64,000 bases of DNA from assembly GCF_014654205.1 (NCBI RefSeq), contig NZ_BNAW01000004.1, forward strand, positions 62,001-126,000, written 5' to 3'. The position numbers and the translations under genes are program-made. This document shows positions 24,328 through 32,466 of the stretch, piece after piece (within the stretch, counting starts at the first letter, position 1; the number at the start of each line of letters is the position of its first letter). Source of the DNA: Amycolatopsis bullii (GTDB taxonomy: Bacteria > Actinomycetota > Actinomycetes > Mycobacteriales > Pseudonocardiaceae). The notes under the pieces are model-generated. The model had not been told where the DNA came from, did not search any database, and was given only the letters and a program-made list of their open reading frames with translations.

Positions 24328-25244
24328 GGCCGCAGCACGATCTTGCCGCGGGTGTGCCGCTGCTCCAGCTCCCGATAGGCGTTCCGGACCTCGTCCAGCG
24401 GGTAGACACGGGCGACCGGCAGCTCCAGCAACCCCTTGTCCAGCAGCAGGCCCAGCTCACGCAGCACATCGGCCGACGCCGCCGCCGCGTTCCCGTCGGT
24501 CTTCACGTTGTACTTCTCCGCCGCCGCGAAGTCGATGATCGTGTTGATCCGTCCGGGGTGGATTCCCAGGTGGAGAGCCAGTTCCACGTACCCGGAGCCG
24601 AAGGTGTCGACGAACGCGTCCACCCCGGAGGGCGCGGCGTCGCGAATCCGCGACAGCACACCCTCGCCGTAGCTGATCGGGATGACGCCGAGTTCGCGCA
24701 GCCACTCGTGGTTGGCCTCGCCGGCCAGGCCGATCACGGTCGCGCCGGCGAGGCGAGCCAGCTGCACCGCGAGCGAGCCCACCCCGCCCGCCGCCCCGGA
24801 GACGACGACCGTCTCCCCTTCGCGCGGGCAGACCGCGCCGACCGCGGCGTACGCGGTGGTGCCGGCGACGAACAGCGAGCCGGCGACCTCCCACGGCACC
24901 CCTTCGGGCTTCGGCGTGAGGTTCGCGGCCTCCGCGACGACGAACTCCGCGTGACTCGACCGCGTCTCGACGAACCCGATCACCTCGTCACCGACAGCGA
25001 TGTCCGAGACCCCTTCGCCGAGCGAAGCGACAACCCCCGCGAAGTCACTGCCCTGTCCGGATGGGAACGTCGCCGGGAACCGCGAGTGCAGCAGTCCTTT
25101 GCGGATGGACGCCTCGCCCGGGTTGATCCCGGCGGCCCGCACCTCGACGAGCACCTGCCCCGGTCCCGGGACCGGCCGGGGGACGTCCTCGACCCGCAGA
25201 ACCTCCACGTCGCCGTACTCGTCGAACCTGATCGCGCGCGCCAT
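24324..25244 (-). CDS. NADPH:quinone reductase-like zinc-independent oxidoreductase (MDR superfamily)
   Basis: A 306-aa medium-chain reductase. The N-terminal GroES-like domain has VEVRAAGINPGEASIRKG and GSDFAGVVASLGEGV. The Rossmann nucleotide site is VVVSGAAGGVGSLAVQLARLAG at about 145-166. No structural or catalytic zinc cysteines are present, so it belongs to the quinone oxidoreductase branch. It starts at ATG with GGAGGCCCCC before it. A perfect inverted repeat (25261-25285) lies just upstream as a likely operator. Confidence 0.9.
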   Translation of the reverse strand: MARAIRFDEYGDVEVLRVEDVPRPVPGPGQVLVEVRAAGINPGEASIRKGLLHSRFPATFPSGQGSDFAGVVASLGEGVSDIAVGDEVIGFVETRSSHAEFVVAEAANLTPKPEGVPWEVAGSLFVAGTTAYAAVGAVCPREGETVVVSGAAGGVGSLAVQLARLAGATVIGLAGEANHEWLRELGVIPISYGEGVLSRIRDAAPSGVDAFVDTFGSGYVELALHLGIHPGRINTIIDFAAAEKYNVKTDGNAAAASADVLRELGLLLDKGLLELPVARVYPLDEVRNAYRELEQRHTRGKIVLRP

Positions 25245-25260
25245 GGGGGCCTCCTCGAAA

Positions 25261-25285
25261 GTCGTTGCTCAATACAAGCAACGAC
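25261..25285. promoter_or_regulatory. Perfect inverted repeat operator upstream of the quinone oxidoreductase
   Basis: GTCGTTGCT-N7-AGCAACGAC is a perfect 9-bp-arm inverted repeat 17-41 bp before the start codon. The AT-rich spacer CAATACA could overlap a -10 region. Its regulator is not obvious; no HxlR or MarR gene adjoins it, and the sequence differs from the neighbouring TetR array. Confidence 0.7.
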
Positions 25286-25305
25286 CGGTTCCCCGGTTTT
25301 AATCC

Positions 25306-26538
25306 CTAGCCGGCGAGACGGCGGACCACCCCGTCGGCCAGCAGCCGGCCGCGATCGGTGAGCACCGCGCGGCCACGGGAGTCCAAAGCGGACGGATCGA
25401 GCAACCCCTCGGCCGCGGCCGCGCGGGCCTCGGCCAGCCCCGGCTCGTCGAGCACGTCGAGCGGCAGCCCCTCGGCGACGCGCAGTTCGAGCATGATCCG
25501 TTCGAGGTGCTGGTCGTCGTCGGTGAGCACTTCCCGCCCGCCCGCGGGCGAGTCGCCGGCGGCGAGCAAAGCGGCGTACCGGGCCGGGTGCTTGACGTTC
25601 CACCAGCGCACCCCGCCGACGTGGCTGTGCGCGCCCGGACCGGCGCCCCACCAGTCGTCACCCCGCCAGTAGCCGAGGTTGTGACGGCACCGGGCCGCGT
25701 CGGAGGCCGCCCAGTTCGACACCTCGTACCAGCGCAACCCGGCCGAGGACAGCATGGCGTCGATCATCTCGTAGTCCGCCGCCAGCACGTCGTCGTCCGG
25801 CGCCGGCAGCTCGCCACGGCGCACGCGACGGGCCAGCGCCGTGCCCTCCTCGACGATCAACGCGTACGCCGAGACGTGATCGACGCCCGCGGCGAGCACG
25901 GCGTCGAGCGTCGCGCGCAGGTCGTCGGCACGCTCCCCCGGCGTGCCGTAGATCACGTCGAGGTTCACGTGCTCGAACCCGGCCGCGCGCGCCTCGGCGG
26001 CGGCCTTCCCCGGGCGGCCCGGGGTGTGCACGCGGTCGAGGATCTTCAGCACGTGCGGCGCGGCCGATTGCATGCCCAGCGACACGCGCGTGTAGCCGGC
26101 TTCGCGGATCCCGGCGAAGAACTCCGGCGAAGTCGACTCGGGGTTCGACTCGGTCGTCACCTCGGCCCCGGGCGCCAGCCCGAAGACGTCCCGGACGGCG
26201 TCGAGCACCGAGCGGAGCCCGTCCGCACCCAGCAGCGACGGCGTGCCGCCCCCGACGAACACGGTGTCGGCGGCGGGCGGCACGACGAGCACGCGCGCGG
26301 CGAGCTCCAGCTCGCGCCGCAGCCCTTCGAGCCAGGACTGCGGCGACGAACCGCTGTCGAGCTCACCCGCGGTGTAGGTGTTGAAGTCGCAGTACCCGCA
26401 GCGCGTGGCGCAGAACGGGACGTGCACGTACACCCCGAACGCTCTGCTGCCGAGCCCCTTCAGCGCGGTTTCCGGCAACGCCGGATCGATCGGCGTGGCG
26501 GGGTCGGGACGCAGCTGGGGCACGGTCGAATTGTCCAC
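25306..26538 (-). CDS. hemW: Radical SAM heme chaperone HemW
   Basis: A 410-aa protein related to oxygen-independent coproporphyrinogen oxidase but of the HemW type that binds and delivers heme. The radical SAM cluster cysteines are C43, C47 and C50 (VPFCATRCGYCDF). GGGTPSLL, TTESNPES and the SLGMQSAAPHVLKILDR helix follow, and the C-terminal HemN_C region starts near 320. The extra cysteine right after the cluster found in true HemN is absent (F follows D). It is the conserved neighbour upstream of hrcA in actinobacteria, here with much DNA in between. Confidence 0.93.
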   Translation of the reverse strand: MDNSTVPQLRPDPATPIDPALPETALKGLGSRAFGVYVHVPFCATRCGYCDFNTYTAGELDSGSSPQSWLEGLRRELELAARVLVVPPAADTVFVGGGTPSLLGADGLRSVLDAVRDVFGLAPGAEVTTESNPESTSPEFFAGIREAGYTRVSLGMQSAAPHVLKILDRVHTPGRPGKAAAEARAAGFEHVNLDVIYGTPGERADDLRATLDAVLAAGVDHVSAYALIVEEGTALARRVRRGELPAPDDDVLAADYEMIDAMLSSAGLRWYEVSNWAASDAARCRHNLGYWRGDDWWGAGPGAHSHVGGVRWWNVKHPARYAALLAAGDSPAGGREVLTDDDQHLERIMLELRVAEGLPLDVLDEPGLAEARAAAAEGLLDPSALDSRGRAVLTDRGRLLADGVVRRLAG

Positions 26539-26584
26539 CCGGTCACGCCCGGTCGCTTCAAGGGGCTGGTCGGGTTAACACCTG

Positions 26585-27001
26585 TTACGACGCGGGGAGG
26601 TTGGCCGCCGCCCACTCCGGGTCGACCGGGATCAGCTCGATGAGGTCGAGCAGCACGCCGTTCGGGTCGGCGACGTAGAAGTGCCGCTGCCCGTAGACCT
26701 CGTCGACGACCGGCGTCACCAGCTCGACCCCGGCTTCCTCCAGCCGCTTCGCCTCGGCGCGCACGTCTTCGACGACGAGCCCGAACATCAGCCCCGCCGG
26801 CTCCTGCGCGCGGTGAGTCGGCGGCACCGACTCGTGCCCGCGCCGCACGAAGCTGATCTCGTACCCCGGCGCGCCGGCGTTGACGCTGGCGAACCAGTCG
26901 AGCTCGACGGTGATCGGCAGGCCGACGACGTCCGCGTAGAAGCGGGTGGTCGCGGCGACGTCGTCGACCAGGTAACCCGCCCCGAAACCCTTGACCTGCA
27001 T
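26585..27001 (-). CDS. VOC family (glyoxalase/bleomycin resistance-like) protein
   Basis: A 138-aa protein with paired beta-alpha-beta-beta-beta modules: VDDVAATTRFYADVVGLPI, YEISFVRRG, LMFGLVVEDVRAEAKRLEEAGVELV and HFYVADPNGVLLDLIELIP. The DPNG(V) and E117 elements are typical of the fold, but the N-terminal metal His is not evident, so enzymatic activity is uncertain. GAGAGGAACTGGGG lies before the ATG. A small inverted repeat lies some 40 bp upstream. Confidence 0.85.
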   Translation of the reverse strand: MQVKGFGAGYLVDDVAATTRFYADVVGLPITVELDWFASVNAGAPGYEISFVRRGHESVPPTHRAQEPAGLMFGLVVEDVRAEAKRLEEAGVELVTPVVDEVYGQRHFYVADPNGVLLDLIELIPVDPEWAAANLPAS

Positions 27002-27038
27002 CCCCAGTTCCTCTCGTTCAAATCACTGTGTCCGTAGT

Positions 27039-27052
27039 ACTATAACCATAGT
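27039..27052. promoter_or_regulatory. Short AT-rich inverted repeat upstream of the VOC gene
   Basis: ACTAT-AACC-ATAGT is a perfect 5-bp-arm repeat in an unusually AT-rich patch 38-51 bp before the VOC gene start. It could be a repressor site overlapping the promoter. Arms are short and no regulator gene adjoins it. Confidence 0.4.
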
Positions 27053-27118
27053 GGTCCGCTGGACGCAAGCAGGCGAATTGGCCGTCACGCCCCGCAGTCG
27101 TGTGCCACTATTTCCGGC

Positions 27119-27559
27119 ATGACGGGTCTCGAAGTCGCGGTCGGCTGGCTCATCGCGTGGGCCGTGCGCAAGGCGGGCCGGGTGGGCAAGCGAGTCGACG
27201 CCGAGGTCGACCAGGTCATCGACGCGGGACTCGACCGGCTGCACGACCTGATCGCGGCGAAGCTGGGCGACGACCCGGCACTGGACAAGCTGCGGGACGA
27301 AGCCGCGAAGACGGGCGAAGTGGGCACCCGGACGCAGGCCCGGGTGCGGCTCGCTCTCGAGGACGCGGTGGAGCAGGATCCGGCCTTCTCCGCTGCGATC
27401 GAGAAGTCGGTGGCGGAGCTCGAATCGGCCGGTGGCTCGCACAACGTGGTCGTCCACGGCGACGTCCGCGCCGACCACGGCGGCATTTCGATCGGCGGCG
27501 TGACCGGCGGGCAGGTGACGTTCGGGGACCCTCCGCGGCCGGACCGGTCGCAGGGCTGA
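27119..27559 (+). CDS. Small helical protein preceding the STAND NTPase (unknown function)
   Basis: A 146-aa protein. Residues 1-20 include a hydrophobic, possibly membrane-contacting helix (EVAVGWLIAWAVRKAG). Residues 20-100 are amphipathic and acidic helices (VDQVIDAGLDRLHDLIAAKL, RTQARVRLALEDAVEQDPAF). The C-terminal 35 residues switch to a Gly/Val-rich beta segment (HNVVVHGDVRADHGGISIGG, then VTGGQVTFG). That beta segment resembles the N-terminus of the next protein, as if the two interact through like modules. Its TGA stop overlaps the apparent CTG start of the NTPase gene. No established family name is claimed. Confidence 0.7.
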   Translation: MTGLEVAVGWLIAWAVRKAGRVGKRVDAEVDQVIDAGLDRLHDLIAAKLGDDPALDKLRDEAAKTGEVGTRTQARVRLALEDAVEQDPAFSAAIEKSVAELESAGGSHNVVVHGDVRADHGGISIGGVTGGQVTFGDPPRPDRSQG

Positions 27560-29673
27560 CCGCGTCCGGCGCGCTGCACGCCGCCCACTCCGGCACGGCC
27601 ATCGGCACGGCCGGGAACGTCTACATCGGCGGCACCGCCGGCTTCGCACCGAGCACGCCGGTCTCGCCGCACATCAACCAGCTCACCCCCATCGTGGGCC
27701 GCGACGACGAACTCCGCCGGTTGCGGGCGGCCTTCGCGGGCCGGCCCGACCGGCCGGTCGTGCGGGTGCTCGCCGGGCTGGGCGGCGTCGGCAAAACGAG
27801 TCTGGCCCGCGCCTACGCCACCCGGCACCGCGAGGACCACGGAGTCGTGTGGTGGGTGCACGCCGAGGACCCGGCGGCCGTCGACCGCGAGTTCCGCGCG
27901 CTGCTGGAGATGCTGAACCCGGACGGCGCCCGCCACATCCAGGACGCGGTGGCCGCGGCGCACGCCGCCCTCGCCCGGCAGCCGAGGCCGTGGCTGCTGG
28001 TCCTGGACAACGTCCCCGACCCGGCGGCGGCCGCCCGGCTGATCCCGGCCGCGGGCAGCGGCCTGGTGCTGGTGACCAGCCGGTCGGCGCACTGGCCGGA
28101 ACCGCTGCTGCTGCGCGTGACCAAGCTCGGCCTCGACGCCGCCGCGGACCTGCTCCTCTCCTTGACCCAGGACGACGACCAAGCCGGCGCGGTCGCCCTC
28201 GCCCGGGAAGTGGACCGGCTGCCGCTGGCCCTGGTCCAGGCCGGGTCGTTCGCCCGCGCGAACGCCCTCGACCTGGCGACCTACCTGCGGCTGTACCGGA
28301 AGAACCGCGCCGAGCTGCACCGCGAAGGCCGGCTCGGCGACGACTACCCGCACACCGTGGCCACCACCTGGCAGCTGGCCATCGAGCGCCTGCCGGCCAC
28401 CGCCCGCGCGGTGTTGAACCTCCTGTGCTGCTACGCCCCCGACGCGATTCCCGTCGGCCTGCTGCTCGCTCCGCCGGACCCGGCTTACATCGCGCTGCCC
28501 CCGTCACTGGAACCGCGGCTGCGGCCGCTGCTCGAAAACGAGCTGACCCGCCACCGCGCGGTCGGCGAGCTGTTGTCCTACAGCCTCGCCACCACGACCG
28601 ACGGCCGGAACTCCTCGGCGGTCGACGTGCACCGGCTGCTCCAGGCGGTGAACCGCGAGCAGCTCGTGGCGGAGGGAACGGCAGGCGACTGGGCGCAGGC
28701 GGCCCACGAGCTCCTGCTGGAGATCACCCCCGGTGCGCTGAACGACGCCGGCTCGCTGAACCGGTGGAACGCAGTGCACACGCACCTGCGCGCAGTGCTG
28801 GAGCACCTCGACGACGATTCGCCCGAAACCCTGGCCACACGTCTCGCCCTCGCCGACCGCACCGGGCAAGCCGGGAACGCCGGCGACGCCCGGGACCAGT
28901 TCGCGGCCCTGGTCCCCCGCTGCGAGACGGTCCTGGGCCCCCGGCACCCGATCAGCTTGACCACCCGCAACAACCTGGCGTACTGGACGGCGGTGTCCGG
29001 CGACACCGCCGCAGCCCTGGCCGAATGCGCAGCGCTGCTCCCGCTCAGCGAAGAGGTGCTCGGTCCCGAACACCCGCTGACCCTCACCGTTCTGGGCAAC
29101 CTCGCCAACTGGAGCGGGAACTCGGGCGATCCGGAGGGCGCTCGCGAGAAGTACGCGACGCTGCACGCGACCTACCTCCGGGTGTTCGGACCCCACGATC
29201 CCGGCACGCTCGCCAGACGCAGCGACCTCGGCCAGTGGATCGGCCAGACCGGCTCACCGGCGGCCGCCCGGGACGAATTCCGCACGCTCCTCCCGATCAC
29301 CGAACGGGTGCTCGGTCCGCATCACCTCGACACGTTCACCGTCCGCGGCAGCCTCGCGCACTGGACCGGCGAAGCCGGGGACCCGGCGGGAGCGCGCGAC
29401 GAGTTCATCCGTCTGCTCGCCACCTGCCGGGCCGTGCTCGGTCCGCTACACCCCTTCACCCTCACCACCCGCCACAACCTGGCGCACTGGACCGGCGAGG
29501 CCGGAGACCCGGCCGGCGCGCGCGATCAACTCGCCGACCTGCTCCCCACGTTCGACCACGTCCTCGGCCCCCAACATCCGGAGGTCGAGATCGCCCACTC
29601 GAACCTCGCCTTCTGGACGAAGGAGGTCGGGCCCAGCCCGGCGACTGCGCCGCGGGGCCAAAAGTCCAGGTAG
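27556..29673 (+). CDS. STAND-type NTPase (NB-ARC-like) with C-terminal TPR repeats
   Basis: About 705 aa. Residues 1-35 are a Gly/Ala-rich beta segment (GTAIGTAGNVYIGG). VGRDDEL at 47-53 opens the NTPase, with a P-loop GLGGVGKT at 74-81, Walker B WLLVLDNV at 146-153, LVTSR near 175 and a GLPL-like DRLPLALVQAG. A winged-helix-like region follows. Residues about 425-700 hold roughly six 42-aa kinesin-light-chain-type TPRs with the repeated motif VLGPxHPxTLxxRxNLAxWTGEAGDP. No ATG/GTG/TTG lies in frame before the VGR motif, so CTG at 27556, overlapping the upstream stop as CTGA, is the likeliest start; GTG 27694 would cut into that motif. A conflict or signalling role is inferred from family. 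Confidence 0.8.
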   Translation: MTASGALHAAHSGTAIGTAGNVYIGGTAGFAPSTPVSPHINQLTPIVGRDDELRRLRAAFAGRPDRPVVRVLAGLGGVGKTSLARAYATRHREDHGVVWWVHAEDPAAVDREFRALLEMLNPDGARHIQDAVAAAHAALARQPRPWLLVLDNVPDPAAAARLIPAAGSGLVLVTSRSAHWPEPLLLRVTKLGLDAAADLLLSLTQDDDQAGAVALAREVDRLPLALVQAGSFARANALDLATYLRLYRKNRAELHREGRLGDDYPHTVATTWQLAIERLPATARAVLNLLCCYAPDAIPVGLLLAPPDPAYIALPPSLEPRLRPLLENELTRHRAVGELLSYSLATTTDGRNSSAVDVHRLLQAVNREQLVAEGTAGDWAQAAHELLLEITPGALNDAGSLNRWNAVHTHLRAVLEHLDDDSPETLATRLALADRTGQAGNAGDARDQFAALVPRCETVLGPRHPISLTTRNNLAYWTAVSGDTAAALAECAALLPLSEEVLGPEHPLTLTVLGNLANWSGNSGDPEGAREKYATLHATYLRVFGPHDPGTLARRSDLGQWIGQTGSPAAARDEFRTLLPITERVLGPHHLDTFTVRGSLAHWTGEAGDPAGARDEFIRLLATCRAVLGPLHPFTLTTRHNLAHWTGEAGDPAGARDQLADLLPTFDHVLGPQHPEVEIAHSNLAFWTKEVGPSPATAPRGQKSR

Positions 29674-29747
29674 ACGGCTTGAGTGAGCCCGGTCCCAACA
29701 TCCGGACAGGGCTCGACCACATTGTGGGCACGTGAGACTCTGGCGAC

Positions 29748-29834
29748 GTGACTCGCGCCGGTATCCGCTTGGTGGCCCGCCGCCACGTCGACCTCCGGCG
29801 TGTGGCGAGCGCACTCTGTGCCACGTTCCACTGA
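29748..29834 (+). CDS. 28-residue cysteine/sulfur leader peptide upstream of the sulfite reductase
   Basis: A GTG-initiated 28-codon reading frame ends 93 bp before the sulfite reductase start. Its product contains RRHVDLRRVASALC, the pattern of short actinobacterial peptides annotated only as putative leader peptide and found before sulfate assimilation genes. A single Cys codon lies near the end, which suits a cysteine-responsive attenuation mechanism: ribosome stalling at Cys when charged tRNA-Cys is scarce. The mechanism is inferred by analogy. The leader RNA between it and the next gene is GC-rich and could fold. Confidence 0.75.
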   Translation: MTRAGIRLVARRHVDLRRVASALCATFH

Positions 29835-29927
29835 CTCCCCGCCACCACCACGACGGACCCGGCGCCGGTCGCGCACGGCAACGCTGCCGCGCGGTCACGC
29901 CTTCCCACCGCCCCGGAGGACACCCTC

Positions 29928-31616
29928 ATGACCACGCCCCGAACCCCAGCCCGTCCCGCGCGTGCCAAGCAGAAGCGCGGCGAAGGGCAGTGGGCGCTCG
30001 GTTACCGGGAGCCGCTGAACCCGAACGAGCGGTCCAAGAAGGACGACCACCCGCTCAACGTGCGGGCGCGCATCGAGAACATCTACGCCCACCGCGGGTT
30101 CGACGCGATCGACCCGGGTGACCTGCGCGGCCGGTTCCGCTGGTTCGGCCTCTACACCCAGCGCAAGCCCGGGATCGACGGCGGCCGCACGGCGACGCTG
30201 GAGCCCGAAGAGCTCGACGACCGCTACCTGATGATGCGCGTGCGCACCGACGGCGGCGGCCTCACCACCGGGCAGCTGCGCGTGCTCGGCGAGCTGTCGC
30301 AGGAGTACGCGCGCGACACCGCCGACATCACCGACCGGCAGAACATCCAGTACCACTGGATCCGCATCGAGGACGTGCCGACGATCTGGTCGCGGCTCGA
30401 AGAGGTCGGCCTCACCACGATGGAGGCCTGCGGCGACAGCCCGCGCGGGATGCTCGGCTCGGCGGTCGCCGGCATCGCCGCGGCCGAGGTGCTCGACGCC
30501 TCCCCCGCGCTGGCCGAGATCCGCCGCCGTTACATCGGCGACCCGAAGTACGCGAACCTGCCACGCAAGTTCAAGACCGCGATCTCCGGGCTGCCGGACA
30601 TCGTCCACGAGCTCAACGACGTCTCGTTCGTCGGCGTCGAGCACCCCGAGCACGGCCCCGGGCTGGATCTGTGGGTCGGCGGCGGGCTGTCCACGAACCC
30701 GATGCTCGCGCAGCGGCTGGGCGCGTGGATCCCGCTGGAGGAGGTGCCCGACGTCTGGGAGGGCGTCGTCTCGATCTTCCGCGACTACGGCTACCGCCGG
30801 CTGCGGTCGCGAGCGCGGCTGAAGTTCCTGGTGAAGGACTGGGGCCCGGAGAAGTTCCGCGAGGTCCTCGAGACCGAGTACCTCAAGCGCAAGCTGATCG
30901 ACGGCCCGCCGCCGGTGGAGCCGCCGGCCCCGATCGACCACGTCGGCGTGCACCCGCAGAAGGACGGCAAGTTCTACCTCGGCGCCGCGCCGGTCGCGGG
31001 CCGCGTCTCCGGCAGCACCCTGGTCGCCGTCGCGGAAGCGGCCGAACGGGTCGGCTCCGGCCGGGTCGCGCTCACCCCGCTGCAGAAGCTGGTGGTGCTG
31101 GACGTGGCCGCCGAGCGGGTCGACGCGCTCAAGGCCGAGCTCGCCGAGCTGGGGCTGCAGGTCGACCCGTCGCCGTGGCGGCGCAGTGTGATGGCGTGCA
31201 CCGGGCTGGAGTTCTGCAAGCTGGCCATCGTCGAGACGAAGGCCCGCGCGCAAGAACTCGTCGCGGACCTGGAGAAGTCGCTCGCCGACATCAACGCCCA
31301 GCTCGAAGTGCCGGTCACCGTGCACCTCAACGGCTGCCCGAACTCGTGCGCCCGGGTGCAGACCGCGGACATCGGGCTGAAGGGCCAGATCGTCACCGAA
31401 GCCGACGGCCGCCAGGTCGAAGGCTTCCAGGTGCACCTCGGCGGCGGGCTCGGCCTCGACTCCGGCTTCGGTCGGAAGCTGCGCGGGCACAAGGTGACCT
31501 CGAGCGAGCTGACCGGGTACGTCGAGCGCGTCGTGCGCAACTACGTGGCCCAGCGGGAACCCGACGAGCGGTTCGCACAGTGGGCGGCGCGGGCCGACGA
31601 AAGCGCCTTGCAATGA
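29928..31616 (+). CDS. sir: Ferredoxin-dependent sulfite reductase (assimilatory; SirA/NirA family)
   Basis: A 562-aa siroheme/[4Fe-4S] enzyme reducing sulfite to sulfide with six electrons. Cluster ligands are C424 and C430 (CTGLEFC) and C470 and C474 (CPNSC). Two ferredoxin-like halves (TDGGGLTTGQLRVLGELS; GRVALTPLQKLVVLDV) and the siroheme-binding DRQNIQYHWIRIED are seen. It is similar to the M. tuberculosis enzyme once called NirA, and its neighbours cysH, cysD and cysN settle sulfite over nitrite as substrate. GGAGGACACCCTC precedes the ATG. Its stop overlaps the next start. Confidence 0.94.
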   Translation: MTTPRTPARPARAKQKRGEGQWALGYREPLNPNERSKKDDHPLNVRARIENIYAHRGFDAIDPGDLRGRFRWFGLYTQRKPGIDGGRTATLEPEELDDRYLMMRVRTDGGGLTTGQLRVLGELSQEYARDTADITDRQNIQYHWIRIEDVPTIWSRLEEVGLTTMEACGDSPRGMLGSAVAGIAAAEVLDASPALAEIRRRYIGDPKYANLPRKFKTAISGLPDIVHELNDVSFVGVEHPEHGPGLDLWVGGGLSTNPMLAQRLGAWIPLEEVPDVWEGVVSIFRDYGYRRLRSRARLKFLVKDWGPEKFREVLETEYLKRKLIDGPPPVEPPAPIDHVGVHPQKDGKFYLGAAPVAGRVSGSTLVAVAEAAERVGSGRVALTPLQKLVVLDVAAERVDALKAELAELGLQVDPSPWRRSVMACTGLEFCKLAIVETKARAQELVADLEKSLADINAQLEVPVTVHLNGCPNSCARVQTADIGLKGQIVTEADGRQVEGFQVHLGGGLGLDSGFGRKLRGHKVTSSELTGYVERVVRNYVAQREPDERFAQWAARADESALQ

Positions 31617-31762
31617 GCGAGCGGATGACGCCGCTGTACTGCCCCTATTGCGGCGACGAGGATCTCCGGCCGGAAGAGAACGGCGGCTGGCTGTGTTCCG
31701 GTTGTCGCCGGGTTTTCTCGGTCAAGTTCCTCGGCCTTTCCCTCCCGGAGGTTTCCCGATGA
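31613..31762 (+). CDS. 49-aa zinc-ribbon protein between sulfite reductase and cysH
   Basis: A 49-residue protein beginning MSERMTPLYCPYCGDED, with a second pair in CSGCRR about 15 residues later, giving a four-Cys zinc-ribbon. The start overlaps the sulfite reductase stop (ATGA) and its stop overlaps the cysH start (ATGA), so the reading frame is locked into the operon and is very unlikely to be chance. Function is unknown; a metallochaperone, redox or regulatory role for the sulfur enzymes is possible. Confidence 0.85.
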   Translation: MSERMTPLYCPYCGDEDLRPEENGGWLCSGCRRVFSVKFLGLSLPEVSR

Positions 31763-32454
31763 CCGCCACCGCCGACTACAAGACCCTCGCCGAGCGCGCC
31801 TCGAAGGAGCTCGCCGACGCGACCGCGGAAGAAGCGTTGCGCTGGACCGTCGAGACGTTCGGCGACGACTTCATCGTCGCGTCCAACATGCAGGACGCCG
31901 TGCTCATCGACCTCGCCACCAAGGTGAAGTCCGATGTGGACGTCCTGTTCCTGGAGACCGGGTACCACTTCCCGGAGACGATCGGCACGCGTGACGCCGT
32001 CCAGACGGTCTACCCGGACGTGAAGATCGTGAACGCCCAGGCCGAGCAGAGCGTCGCCGAGCAGGACGCGGAGTACGGCCCGAAGCTGCACGACCGCGAC
32101 GCCACGCTGTGCTGCAACCTGCGCAAGGTCGTGCCGCTGCGCAAGACACTGGCGAACTACTCGGCCTGGGTGACCGGCGTCCGCCGCGTGGACGCCCCGA
32201 CCCGGGCGAACACCCCGATCGTCACCTGGGACGACCGCAACGGCCTGGTCAAGATCAACCCGATCGCGGCGTGGACCGACGACGAGTTCAACGGCTACAT
32301 CCGCGAGCACGGGATCCTCGAGAACCCGCTGGTGTCGATCGGGTTCCTGTCGATCGGCTGCGCACCCTGCACGGCTCGCGTGGAGCCCGGGCAGGATCCG
32401 CGCAGCGGCCGGTGGGCGGGGCAGAGCAAGACCGAGTGCGGACTGCACGGCTGA
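31759..32454 (+). CDS. cysH: Adenylyl-sulfate (APS) reductase, [4Fe-4S] type
   Basis: A 231-aa thioredoxin-dependent reductase giving sulfite and AMP. It carries the cluster cysteines that mark APS rather than PAPS reductases, C118-C119 (TLCCNLRKV) and C201-x2-C204 (GCAPCTARVEPGQDPRSGRW), plus the catalytic Cys227 in KTECGLHG at the C-terminus. SNMQDAV and LETGYHFPETI are the PP-loop-fold substrate elements. ATG 31759 overlaps the zinc-ribbon stop by four bases. As an APS reductase it needs no cysC kinase, and none is present in the operon. Confidence 0.95.
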   Translation: MTATADYKTLAERASKELADATAEEALRWTVETFGDDFIVASNMQDAVLIDLATKVKSDVDVLFLETGYHFPETIGTRDAVQTVYPDVKIVNAQAEQSVAEQDAEYGPKLHDRDATLCCNLRKVVPLRKTLANYSAWVTGVRRVDAPTRANTPIVTWDDRNGLVKINPIAAWTDDEFNGYIREHGILENPLVSIGFLSIGCAPCTARVEPGQDPRSGRWAGQSKTECGLHG

Positions 32455-32466
32455 GGAAAGGGACGC

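Noticed and set aside
29928-31616. Assimilatory nitrite reductase
   Set aside because: The family covers nitrite and sulfite; operon context with cysH, cysD, cysN and a siroheme chelatase favours sulfite.
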